A stretch of DNA of 24,592 nucleotides from an uncultured Collinsella sp. GTDB taxonomy: Bacteria; Actinomycetota; Coriobacteriia; Coriobacteriales; Coriobacteriaceae. Location: assembly GCA_902495545.1 (NCBI GenBank), contig CABUXM010000024.1, positions 1 to 24,592 of the forward strand, in the 5' to 3' direction. Shown one piece after another: positions 8,206-14,833 of this stretch (position 1 is its first letter; each line of letters opens with the position of its first letter). Below the pieces are notes generated by a model. It saw only the letters and a program-made list of their open reading frames with translations, did no database searches and was not told the DNA's origin. The position numbers and the translations under genes are program-made.

Positions 8206-8279
8206 GCAGGTTCTTGTCGCTACGTGAGAAAAACTTGCAAAACTCGCAAGTTCTTGTCATGCTGTGAGAAAAACTTGCA
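8206..8279 (+). repeat. Two tandem 34-nt repeats with palindromic ends before the ATPase gene
   Basis: Copy 1 is 8206-8239 and copy 2 is 8246-8279, with a 40-nt period. They share GTTCTTGTC near the start and GTGAGAAAAACTTGCA at the end. Copy 2 has perfect 7-bp inverted ends (GCAAGTT and AACTTGC); copy 1 has one mismatch there. The central 6-7 nt differ between copies. Copy 2 ends 15 nt before the ATPase ATG, so a bound protein would block transcription or translation. Each copy also carries a TTGTC(A/G) that could serve as a -35 element. Confidence 0.85.
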
Positions 8280-8293
8280 GATTGGGGCGGGCG

Positions 8294-9589
8294 ATGGATA
8301 AACGGATGGTCCCTAGAAATCGATATCTCGAGAAATTGATTGCCTTTCGTGATGCGGATGTCATCAAGGTCGTAACGGGTATGCGCCGTTGTGGCAAATC
8401 GACGCTTCTGGACATGATGCGCAAACATCTTGAGGATAACGGCGTTCCATCCGAATGTCTTTTGACCTTTAAGATGGAGTCGTTTGAGCTGGAGGGCGTG
8501 CGTGATTGGCGAGAGCTTTACCGCCACGTCGACGGCCTAATGCCTGCTGGTAAGAGGTGCTATCTCTTCTTCGACGAGCTCCAGGAGGTTGCCGGATGGG
8601 AGAAGGCGATTAACGCACTTCGTGTCGACCGGGACTGCGATATATATGTTACGGGTTCGAATGCTTTTCTCCTCTCGTCAGAGATTGCGACCTTAATCTC
8701 GGGCAGGTATGTCGAGATTCGGATGCATCCGCTCACTTTTTCGGAATATGTCGACTTTCTTGGTCCGACTGACGTCACGAATAGGCTCGCTGTTTTTGGT
8801 CGGGAGGACATCGTTGCGCTCGACGATCTTCTCGACCGTTATCTTACGTTTGGAGGCCTGCCGTTTCTCGCTGCTTCAAAGCTACCGGAGCAGGAAATGA
8901 AGGACTATATTTGGAGCACGTACCAAACAATCGTCGGGCGCGACATTTTGGCTCGCGAGGCGCGTCGGGGTAGACGGTCGGTGACGAGCAGGAGTGTGCT
9001 CGACCGCGTCACTTCCTACTTGGCTGATAACATTTCAAACCCGACATCAATTAATAAGATCGTTGGAACGCTGGCAGAGAACGGGGCGAAATCCTCGCAC
9101 GGCGTCGTGGACACTTGTGTGTCTGCCCTTGAGGAGACCTATATCTTCTCGCACGCGCGCCGATTTGATATTAAGGGTCGGGACATTTTGAAGACCGGTG
9201 GCAAGTTCTACATTGAGGATCTGGGGCTTCGAGCTTTCTTGGATGGGTATCGCGGCAGCGACAGCGGGCGTGTTCTCGAAAATGCCGTTTACAATCGCCT
9301 TGTCTATGACGGATACCAGGTCTTCACGGGTCATCTTCGAGATGCCGAAATCGACTTTGTTGCGATAGGCGACGGCTCGGATCGTAAGTTTATTCAGGTC
9401 ACAGAGTCGATTGACGAGGAGGCGACGCGTAAGCGCGAGCTGCGTCCATTTGAGCTCAGGTCGCTCGAGAAGATTACCGGCGGTTACGAGAAGATCGTCG
9501 TCGTTCGTCAGGGGAGCCATCCGACCGACATCGACGGCATCAAAATCGTTTCTGCAGTCGACTTCTTAATGGGTAGGCTTGGGGCTTAG
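8294..9589 (+). CDS. AAA+ ATPase of the AAA_14/DUF4143 family
   Basis: The product is 431 aa, the usual size for this family. The N-terminal ATPase domain has Walker A GMRRCGKST (Lys35), Walker B LFFDELQE (Asp94, Glu95) and a sensor-1-like VTGSNA (119-124). The C-terminal DUF4143 region contains a winged-helix-like segment and then the ENAVYNRLVYDGYQV and AEIDFVAI motifs, which resemble a PD-(D/E)xK nuclease-like core. The family function is not established; members are common in gut bacteria in multiple, horizontally moving copies. I chose the ATG at 8294; the GTG at 8264 lies inside the upstream repeat, and an ATG at 8306 is a possible alternative. A sampled line has about 48 % GC, suggesting acquisition. 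Confidence 0.93.
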   Translation: MDKRMVPRNRYLEKLIAFRDADVIKVVTGMRRCGKSTLLDMMRKHLEDNGVPSECLLTFKMESFELEGVRDWRELYRHVDGLMPAGKRCYLFFDELQEVAGWEKAINALRVDRDCDIYVTGSNAFLLSSEIATLISGRYVEIRMHPLTFSEYVDFLGPTDVTNRLAVFGREDIVALDDLLDRYLTFGGLPFLAASKLPEQEMKDYIWSTYQTIVGRDILAREARRGRRSVTSRSVLDRVTSYLADNISNPTSINKIVGTLAENGAKSSHGVVDTCVSALEETYIFSHARRFDIKGRDILKTGGKFYIEDLGLRAFLDGYRGSDSGRVLENAVYNRLVYDGYQVFTGHLRDAEIDFVAIGDGSDRKFIQVTESIDEEATRKRELRPFELRSLEKITGGYEKIVVVRQGSHPTDIDGIKIVSAVDFLMGRLGA

Positions 9590-9656
9590 GGCGTTTGAAG
9601 CGCGTCTGTTTCCTATGCCTGGCGACATTTCCGCAGCTCGTGACGCCGCCGGCTCC

Positions 9657-9708
9657 TTCCTCTCCGTCAAGCGGCACCAACTCAGTTGATCCGTTGGGGA
9701 CGGAGGAA
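9657..9708 (+). other. Stem-loop in the intergenic region after the ATPase gene
   Basis: TTCC (9657-9660) and TCCGTC (9663-9668) pair with GACGGA (9699-9704) and GGAA (9705-9708), leaving a 2-nt bulge. The 30-nt apical part can form AAC/GTT. A terminator follows at 9724. No protein frame is supported across 9590-9875. Confidence 0.45.
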
Positions 9709-9723
9709 AGCGGGTCATTTTCG

Positions 9724-9765
9724 GCGCGCCACAGGTGATACGAATCCTGCGGCGCGCTGTTTTTT
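9724..9765 (+). terminator. Rho-independent terminator
   Basis: GCGCGCC (9724-9730) pairs with GGCGCGC (9751-9757) and CAGG (9732-9735) with CCTG (9746-9749), with one A-C mismatch, followed by a T6 run (9760-9765). It could end the ATPase transcript, about 135 nt after the stop, or attenuate a leader ahead of the gene at 9876. Confidence 0.75.
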
Positions 9766-9875
9766 GCGCGAGGGCTTTCAGCTGTGTCCGCGTGGCATGT
9801 GACACTTAACCTGCCGTCCCGCTCCGTCGCGGCGGCATGCATCTGAACAATGACCCTCTAAGGAGTTCGATACCG

Positions 9876-10115
9876 ATGAGTGACAACACCAAGCACCTTG
9901 CAAAGAAGTGCGTCAAGGACGCGGGGCCGTGCCTCGCGCTGTGCCTTGCCGGCGCAGCGGTCGCGCTGCTGGCTGTTCTGGGGCCATTCGACGCGCTCCG
10001 AAGTGCCAGTCCTCTGCGCGTTTGCATGGCTCTTGCCGGCGCCATGATGACCGGCGGCGTGCTCGATCTGATCTTTTGGGTGTTTGACCCGTTTGGATGG
10101 AAGAGCGAGGGGTAG
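9876..10115 (+). CDS. Small two-helix membrane protein, unknown function
   Basis: The product is 79 aa. A short, basic N-terminus (SDNTKHLAKKCVKDAG) is followed by two hydrophobic segments (about 17-36 and 49-70) and a short charged tail. TAAGGAG about 11 nt before the ATG at 9876 gives a clear start. Codon use is GC-rich like the core genes. It contains three Cys before or inside the first helix and one in the second. I do not recognise the family. It may share a transcript with the metallophosphoesterase 85 nt downstream. Confidence 0.72.
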   Translation: MSDNTKHLAKKCVKDAGPCLALCLAGAAVALLAVLGPFDALRSASPLRVCMALAGAMMTGGVLDLIFWVFDPFGWKSEG

Positions 10116-10200
10116 GTCCCAAAGGATGGAAGGGCTGGAACGGTTGGCTTAGTGATCGTGCAGAATGTGGGCTAGCGACTTACAGGGAAGTGGTGATCCG

Positions 10201-10926
10201 ATGACGGTCTATGTGACGGGCGATATTCACGGCGGCGTCGACATGCAAAAGCTTCGCGACTGGGATCTTGGGGATGGTCTGACGAGTGACGACTATCTCA
10301 TCATCGCGGGCGACTTTGGCTTTCCGTGGGATTTCTCTGCCGAGGAATGCGCCGACATCGCCTGGCTGGAGTCGCGCCCCTATACCGTGCTGTTTGTCGA
10401 CGGCAACCACGAGCGTTTCGACCACTGGGCGGAGCGTCCCACGGAGCTGTGGCACGGCGGCCTGACGCAGCGTCTGTCGGACACCTCGCCCATACGGCGT
10501 CTGACGCGCGGCGAGGTTTTTGAGTTCGACGGCTCAACGGTCTTTACCATGGGCGGCGCCACGAGCGTGGACAAGGAATACCGCATTCCGTATTCCAGCT
10601 GGTGGCCGCAGGAGCTGCCGGACGAGCGCAACTTTGAGGAGGCGCGGGCAAAGCTCGACAGCATGGGCTGGAAGGTCGACTACGTGATCACCCACACCTG
10701 CTCCACGCGCATGCTTTCGCCCACGCTTTATCCGGCGCCCGGCTGGAATTGCCCCGCCGTTGATCGGCTTACGGCATTTTTCGATGAGCTGGAAGATCGC
10801 TTGAACTACAAGCGCTGGTACTACGGGCATTTTCATCGGGATGCCAACCCGGCCGAGCGCCATACCGTGCTCTACGACTGCATCGTTCGCCTGGGCGACG
10901 AGCTCCAGCCCTGGGATGTTGCGTAG
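10201..10926 (+). CDS. Calcineurin-like metallophosphoesterase
   Basis: The product is 241 aa. All signature blocks are present in order: GDIHG with Asp8 and His10, GDFG with Asp38, GNHE with Asn69 and His70, His165 in VITHT, and GHFH with His210 and His212. This is a two-metal phosphoesterase; the substrate could be a phosphoprotein, a nucleotide or a small phosphate ester, and the sequence does not say which. I chose the ATG at 10201 because GGTGA is close upstream and the first beta strand leads straight to GDIHG; the frame is open 12 codons more. It converges with gluQRS, with only 15 nt between the stops and no evident terminator hairpin. Confidence 0.93.
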   Translation: MTVYVTGDIHGGVDMQKLRDWDLGDGLTSDDYLIIAGDFGFPWDFSAEECADIAWLESRPYTVLFVDGNHERFDHWAERPTELWHGGLTQRLSDTSPIRRLTRGEVFEFDGSTVFTMGGATSVDKEYRIPYSSWWPQELPDERNFEEARAKLDSMGWKVDYVITHTCSTRMLSPTLYPAPGWNCPAVDRLTAFFDELEDRLNYKRWYYGHFHRDANPAERHTVLYDCIVRLGDELQPWDVA

Positions 10927-10941
10927 GGGCGGGATGGCTGG

Positions 10942-11961
10942 CTACTCGACCGTTACAGTGATGTTATCCCGATGCGCACGGATAGCATCCCAGCTAAAGC
11001 GCTCGACCAACTGCTCGGCAGAGCGCGGCGTGGTGTCCGGCGCGATGCCTGTTTGCCCGGCGAGCCATCCCAACAGTGCCTCGGGTGTGCCAAAGCGGGT
11101 GCGGAGCTCGCCCAGGTCCAGATCGCGATCGCGCTTGGAAAGGCGGCGGCCGTCCGGCGACATGAGCAGCGGAATGTGCGCGTAGCGCGGTGTGGGCAGT
11201 CCCAGCAGATGTTGCAGATAGATCTGGCGCGGCGTGGAACCAAGCAGGTCGCATCCGCGTACGATCTCGGTGACGCCCATGGCAGCGTCGTCGACCACCA
11301 CGGCCAGCTGATAGGCAAACACGCCGTCGCTGCGACGCACCAAAAAGTCGCCGCACTCGGTGGCGAGTGCCTCGCATTGGGCTCCGTACGTGCGGTCAAC
11401 GAATTCGACCACATCGTCTGCGAGGTCGTCGACGGCGGGCACGCGCAGGCGCGTGGCCGGAGCACGCAGGATGCTGCGGCGGGCAACCTCCTCGGCAGAA
11501 AGGCCTCGGCAGGCGCCGCGGTAGATGGGCGTGCCGTCGCTCGCGTGCGGCGCGCTCGCGGCGTGGAGTTCGGCGCGCGTGCAAAAGCAGGGATAGGTGA
11601 GGCCGGCGTCTTGCAGCTGGTGCAGGGCGTCCTCGTACAAGTCCAGGCGATCGTGCTGGTAGTAGGGGCCTTCGTCCCACTCAAGCCCCAGCCAGGCTAG
11701 GTCGTCAATCAATTGGGCGGCAAGTTCCGGGCGCTTGCAGCGATCGTCCAGGTCCTCGATGCGCAACACGATGCTGCCGCCCTGGCTGCGGGCCGAAAGC
11801 CATGCGCACAGGCAGCTGAACACGTTGCCCAGGTGCATGCGGCCCGAGGGCGACGGGGCGAAGCGGCCCACGACGGGCGCGAGGGCGGGGGCGAGCTTGC
11901 TGTTGGGCGCCGTCGATGTGGCCACAGCGGGCGTTGTTATGTTGCGTGCGTTGATATCCAT
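10942..11961 (-). CDS. gluQRS: Glutamyl-Q tRNA(Asp) synthetase
   Basis: The product is 339 aa. It is a truncated glutamyl-tRNA synthetase catalytic core without an anticodon-binding domain, which defines GluQRS. That enzyme attaches glutamate to the queuosine base of tRNA-Asp. Visible are FAPSPSGRMHLGN (HIGH-type motif, HLGN at 43-46), the zinc ligands Cys125, Cys127, Tyr147 and Cys151 (CFC...YRGAC), and LSKRD (274-278) replacing KMSKS. The ~30-residue N-terminal extension is low-complexity. The ATG at 11961 has no Shine-Dalgarno sequence but a TATACT box 7 nt upstream, suggesting a leaderless mRNA. A queuosine-supplying pathway is not in the window. Confidence 0.94.
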   Translation of the reverse strand: MDINARNITTPAVATSTAPNSKLAPALAPVVGRFAPSPSGRMHLGNVFSCLCAWLSARSQGGSIVLRIEDLDDRCKRPELAAQLIDDLAWLGLEWDEGPYYQHDRLDLYEDALHQLQDAGLTYPCFCTRAELHAASAPHASDGTPIYRGACRGLSAEEVARRSILRAPATRLRVPAVDDLADDVVEFVDRTYGAQCEALATECGDFLVRRSDGVFAYQLAVVVDDAAMGVTEIVRGCDLLGSTPRQIYLQHLLGLPTPRYAHIPLLMSPDGRRLSKRDRDLDLGELRTRFGTPEALLGWLAGQTGIAPDTTPRSAEQLVERFSWDAIRAHRDNITVTVE

Positions 11962-11968
11962 GCGGACG

Positions 11969-11974
11969 AGTATA
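11969..11974 (-). promoter_or_regulatory. -10 box of gluQRS, leaderless configuration
   Basis: TATACT on the minus strand ends 7 nt before the ATG, so transcription would begin at or within a base or two of the start codon. No Shine-Dalgarno-like sequence is present upstream and no -35 match is visible. Confidence 0.5.
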
Positions 11975-12103
11975 GCGCGGGGTGAGGTGGGGGGCGTCGT
12001 CGATGCTCGCGAGTTGCCGAGGCTGCGTGTTGTGCGCGGCGGGCACCGACTCAACACCTCGATTGCCGCCCCAAGCTCAGCCCCTTCAACCCCTCAAACG
12101 ACA

Positions 12104-12139
12104 GAAACCCCGGCAGCTCTTCGCAACTGCCGGGGTTTC
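12104..12139. other. Perfect 13-bp stem-loop between gluQRS and the DUF2207 gene
   Basis: GAAACCCCGGCAG (12104-12116) pairs with CTGCCGGGGTTTC (12127-12139) around a 10-nt loop. It resembles a terminator, but the T run is only three bases on either strand. It also lies between divergent genes, where a terminator is not expected, so it may be a relic of a lost gene or a repeat. The rest of 11962-12475 holds the REP-like repeats at 12314 and the promoter candidate at 12413. Confidence 0.6.
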
Positions 12140-12313
12140 CGCGGAAAAGGGGGACATGATCCTCAAGCGAACGGCAAAGGGGCAAACCGTTTTCGCTCAA
12201 CTGCTTTATGCCCCTCGCTCGCCGGCTTAATCGGCTCACGCCGCGCCCACACAAAGCCGCTACACCTGTGACGGAGCTATGAAGTGGTATCTATTGCCGG
12301 AGCGGGCTATGCC

Positions 12314-12363
12314 AAGGAGTGTCCCAGATTGCCGGCAGATAAGGAACGTCCCCAGGTGCCGGC
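12314..12363 (+). repeat. Degenerate tandem 23-nt repeat, REP-like
   Basis: Copies at 12314-12336 and 12341-12363 both start AAGGA and end TGCCGGC, with GTCCC in the middle (27-nt period, about 17 of 23 positions identical). The AAGGAACGTCCCC core resembles the GGGGAC-type intergenic repeats found elsewhere in this window. Confidence 0.5.
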
Positions 12364-12412
12364 CGCGGGCGTGACTTTCGTCCCGTTTGATACTCCGCTG
12401 ACCTAGATGTTC

Positions 12413-12441
12413 GTCACATGAACCCGCAAACGTGGGACAAT
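12413..12441 (+). promoter_or_regulatory. Possible promoter of the DUF2207 gene
   Basis: GTCACA (12413-12418) and GACAAT (12436-12441) are spaced by exactly 17 nt, each matching 4 of 6 consensus bases. The predicted start is about 28 nt before the ATG. Confidence 0.28.
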
Positions 12442-12475
12442 GACGCTACTGGTATCACAGTCAAAGGATGTGCCT

Positions 12476-14422
12476 ATGAACGCCCCCGTTGCCAAGACCT
12501 GTCGGCAGCGCTGCCCGTTTGCGCGATTTGCTTCCATTTGCGCGCTCGTCGCGTGCGCGCTGCTGCTGTTGCCCGCCGTTGCACGTGCCGACGGGTATTC
12601 CATGACCCAAACCTACATCAGTGCCACGGTCGAGGCCGATGGATCGCTGACCGTTGTCGAGGGACGCCAGTTTGATTTCGACGACGACATCAACGGCGTG
12701 TTTTGGGAGATCAATACGGGCACCAACCAGCAGGGCGGCACGGCGGGCGTTGACGTGCTGAGTGTCGAGGAAGAGGACACCGCGTTTAACAAAGTCGATA
12801 GCGCGAACAAGGGCGATTCTGGCGTCTACACGGTCGAGCAGGCCGGTGACGGCGTAAGGATTAAGGTGTTCAGCCCCCACGAGAGCGGCGACAGCGCGAT
12901 CTATTACGTGAGCTACACCATGACCGGTGCGGTTATGAACTGGGCCGATACCGCCGAGTTCTACTGGAAGTTCGTGGGCGACGGCTGGTCTGCGGATTCC
13001 GACGATGTCGAGATGGAAGTGCGTTTCGCAAATGCCGCTGCCGGGACGGCGGCCGTCAAAGGCGATAACTTCCGCGCATGGGGCCACGGTCCGCTGACGG
13101 GCGACGTGTCGCTCGATGAGGACGAGCCCATGGTCACCTATACCATTCCCTGCGTGCATCAGGGCGAATTCGCCGAGGCACGCATCGCCTTCCCCAGCGA
13201 CTGGGTGCCGCAGCTTGCCGCCTCGGGCGAAGAGCGCATGTCAACGATCCTGAGCGAAGAGAAGGAATGGGCCGACGAAGCTAACGCCCGCCGTGAGCAC
13301 GCGCGTGCGATTGCCAGCGCGATTGCCGTGGTGTGTGTTGTTGTGGCGGTTGCCTATACCGGTGTGATCGTGATGCTCAAGCTGCGCAGGCCCAAGCCCA
13401 AGCCGCTCTTCCAGGACGAGTACTTCCGCGATGTACCCTCCGCCGACCATCCCGCGGTGCTTGCAGCTCTTATGAGCTGGAACGACGTGCCCGATCAGGC
13501 ATATATCGCCACACTGATGAAGCTGACCGACGACCGCGTGATCAAGCTGGAAGAAGCGACCGAGACCAAGAAGAAGGGTCTGCTCCGTCGCGAAAAAGAG
13601 GAGCAGACGTATCGCATCACAGTGACCGACGAGGCCTGGAAGGCTGCCAAGAAGGACGGCATCGATCGCGATGTGCTCAAGGTCTTCTTCGCCGGCGTTA
13701 AGCCCGATAAGGACGGAGTCCGTTCGCGCACGTTTAGCGAGCTGGAGGAGTACGCTAGCGAGCGCACCACATCTGTTGGCGACAAGCTCGAGGACTATCA
13801 GAGCACAGTTAAGGCCAAGCTGGAGGCGCTCGAGCTTATTGCATCGGATGGCACTATCGCGATGGTGGCCGGCCTGGTTCTTGGCATCATCATTGTCTTT
13901 GGCATTTTGGGCTCTCTGTTCTATACCGACTTTGCGGACGCCAACGTCGGTGCCGCTATGATCTCGATCCCCGTCACGATTGTGGGCTTTGTCCTGAGCT
14001 GCACCTTCCGCCGTTACACGCCGGAGGGCGCCGAGGTGGCGGCTCGCTGCAAGGCGCTCAAGCATTGGCTCGAGGACTTTACGCGCCTGAAGGAGGCCAT
14101 CCCCAGCGACCTGATCTTGTGGAACAAACTGCTGGTGATGGGCGTTGCCCTGGGCGTTTCGAAAGAAGTGCTGCGACAGCTGGCCGAGGCCGTGCCTGCG
14201 GACCTGCGCAACAGCGACGATTTCTACGACAACTACCCCTGCTACTGGTGGTATTACCATCACTACGGCAACGAGTCTCCGCTCGATTCGTTTAACGATG
14301 TGTATCACGAGACCATCCGCGAGCTGGCTTCGAGTTCCGATAGCTCGAGCGGCGGTAGCGGCGGCGGCTTTTCCGGTGGCGGCGGTGGCGGCGTCGGCGG
14401 AGGCGGCGGCGGAACGTTCTAG
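12476..14422 (+). CDS. DUF2207 family membrane protein with Gly-rich C-terminus
   Basis: The product is 648 aa. An N-terminal signal peptide (hydrophobic core about 18-35, cleavage after ARA near 38) leads to an extracytoplasmic beta-rich DUF2207 domain (about 40-265). A transmembrane helix follows at about 278-302, then a cytoplasmic region, a pair of helices at about 463-483 and 489-511, and another soluble region. The protein ends in a Ser/Gly tail with runs of five to six Gly. This architecture fits the DUF2207 family, a widespread actinobacterial and Firmicutes group of unknown function. I chose the ATG at 12476 because of AAAGGATG upstream and the signal peptide; an in-frame ATG 36 nt earlier is less likely. 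A terminator follows directly, so it is monocistronic. Confidence 0.93.
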   Translation: MNAPVAKTCRQRCPFARFASICALVACALLLLPAVARADGYSMTQTYISATVEADGSLTVVEGRQFDFDDDINGVFWEINTGTNQQGGTAGVDVLSVEEEDTAFNKVDSANKGDSGVYTVEQAGDGVRIKVFSPHESGDSAIYYVSYTMTGAVMNWADTAEFYWKFVGDGWSADSDDVEMEVRFANAAAGTAAVKGDNFRAWGHGPLTGDVSLDEDEPMVTYTIPCVHQGEFAEARIAFPSDWVPQLAASGEERMSTILSEEKEWADEANARREHARAIASAIAVVCVVVAVAYTGVIVMLKLRRPKPKPLFQDEYFRDVPSADHPAVLAALMSWNDVPDQAYIATLMKLTDDRVIKLEEATETKKKGLLRREKEEQTYRITVTDEAWKAAKKDGIDRDVLKVFFAGVKPDKDGVRSRTFSELEEYASERTTSVGDKLEDYQSTVKAKLEALELIASDGTIAMVAGLVLGIIIVFGILGSLFYTDFADANVGAAMISIPVTIVGFVLSCTFRRYTPEGAEVAARCKALKHWLEDFTRLKEAIPSDLILWNKLLVMGVALGVSKEVLRQLAEAVPADLRNSDDFYDNYPCYWWYYHHYGNESPLDSFNDVYHETIRELASSSDSSSGGSGGGFSGGGGGGVGGGGGGTF

Positions 14423-14435
14423 CGAGCGCTTGCTT

Positions 14436-14484
14436 TGGGGTGGATCTTTCTGGGCGGTTGCCAGGGAAGATCTACCCCATTTTT
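14436..14484 (+). terminator. Terminator of the DUF2207 gene
   Basis: TGGGGTGGATCTTTC (14436-14450) pairs with the segment 14465-14479 over about 15-16 bp, including two or three G-U pairs, around a 12-nt loop. T5 follows at 14480-14484. Confidence 0.9.
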
Positions 14485-14555
14485 GTGCATCGAAACGGGC
14501 TAAACTTTCCGTTGAGGACTTTCGCGCAAGGGGCAGTGGACAAAAAATGCCAAAT

Positions 14556-14597
14556 ATGAGTACTGTTGCTGCGTTGGTCACATATGTTTGCACATAA
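14556..14597 (+). CDS. Candidate 13-codon ORF in the left arm (doubtful)
   Basis: ATG lies in the conserved arm and the frame reads MSTVAALVTYVCT before TAA, 4 nt ahead of the terminator hairpin. An in-frame ATG exists three codons earlier (14547). There is no convincing ribosome binding site. It may be a truncated copy of the ORF in the opposite arm rather than a gene. Confidence 0.15.
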   Translation: MSTVAALVTYVCT

Positions 14598-14601
14598 TAA
14601 C

Positions 14602-14644
14602 GGGCTCCTAATGAGAATACTTCTCGTTAGGAGCCCATTTTATT
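14602..14644. terminator. Strong hairpin terminator inside the inverted-repeat element
   Basis: Segment 14602-14617 (GGGCTCCTAATGAGAA) pairs with 14621-14636 along 16 positions with one T-G pair and a 3-nt loop. ATTTTATT follows on the plus strand. On the minus strand the follow-on sequence GTTATTATG is a weaker U tract. The plus-strand DUF2207 gene already has its own terminator at 14436. Confidence 0.88.
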
Positions 14645-14658
14645 GAACATTTGGGGAG

Positions 14659-14745
14659 CTACGTCAGCTCGCGCAGCTGGTCGTCATGCCTGCAAGCATC
14701 AAAAATGCCCCAAATCGCTGCTACTAAAAAGGTAACAGTACTCAT
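14659..14745 (-). CDS. Candidate 28-aa hydrophobic peptide in the right arm (tentative)
   Basis: The frame starts MSTVTFLVAAIWGIFDAC and ends in a charged ten-residue tail before TAG. It has a hydrophobic stretch of about 13 residues followed by charged residues, the general look of a small membrane peptide or type I toxin-like peptide. The first four residues equal those of the opposite ORF, and the nucleotide similarity extends about 20 nt upstream of the ATG. No Shine-Dalgarno sequence is visible. The shared terminator hairpin begins 22 nt after the stop. Confidence 0.28.
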   Translation of the reverse strand: MSTVTFLVAAIWGIFDACRHDDQLRELT

Positions 14746-14790
14746 ATTTGATGTTTTTTGACCACGGCTATCTACAAACCCCCTAGGCCA

Positions 14791-14817
14791 CTCATTGGGG
14801 ACAGACTTAAATGACCA
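14791..14817. repeat. GGGGACAG-type REP-like fragment
   Basis: The segment contains ATTGGGGACAGACTTAAATG. Its TGGGGACAG core is shared with the palindromic element at 22122-22178. Only one half of a palindrome is visible here. It lies just downstream of the GNAT gene and next to the inverted-repeat element. Confidence 0.45.
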
Positions 14818-14833
14818 GGTGTGGCTGCCGAGG

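Larger units (their letters stand above)
14536..14765. repeat. 230-bp element with 34-nt inverted arms (MITE-like or convergent mini-gene pair)
   Basis: The left arm (14536-14569) and right arm (14732-14765, read on the minus strand) agree at 29 of 34 positions, including the perfect 17-mer CAAATATGAGTACTGTT. Both arms begin GTGG and contain a CAAAAAA tract. The arms enclose a strong hairpin terminator (14602-14644). No target-site duplication is obvious at the outer edges. The arms contain the starts of two convergent short ORFs, listed separately. Confidence 0.8.

Noticed and set aside
8206..8279. Could the tandem repeats be a small CRISPR array?
   Set aside because: There are only two copies, a 6-nt gap instead of a spacer, variability inside the repeats rather than between them, and no cas genes.
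8014..8301. 95-codon open frame upstream of the ATPase
   Set aside because: It has no RBS, runs through the repeats and overlaps the ATPase start in another frame; composition is not gene-like.
9590..9765. T-box or known riboswitch ahead of the 79-aa protein
   Set aside because: No T-box consensus (AA-x3-GGTGG) or other known aptamer core could be recognised; only a generic stem-loop and a terminator are visible.
12104..12139. Ordinary Rho-independent terminator
   Set aside because: The stem is perfect, but the T run is only three bases on both strands and the site lies between divergent genes, so it is listed as an unexplained stem-loop.
13241..14593. Long minus-strand open frame over the DUF2207 gene
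   Set aside because: It is antisense to a gene with a signal peptide, clear membrane segments and its own terminator.
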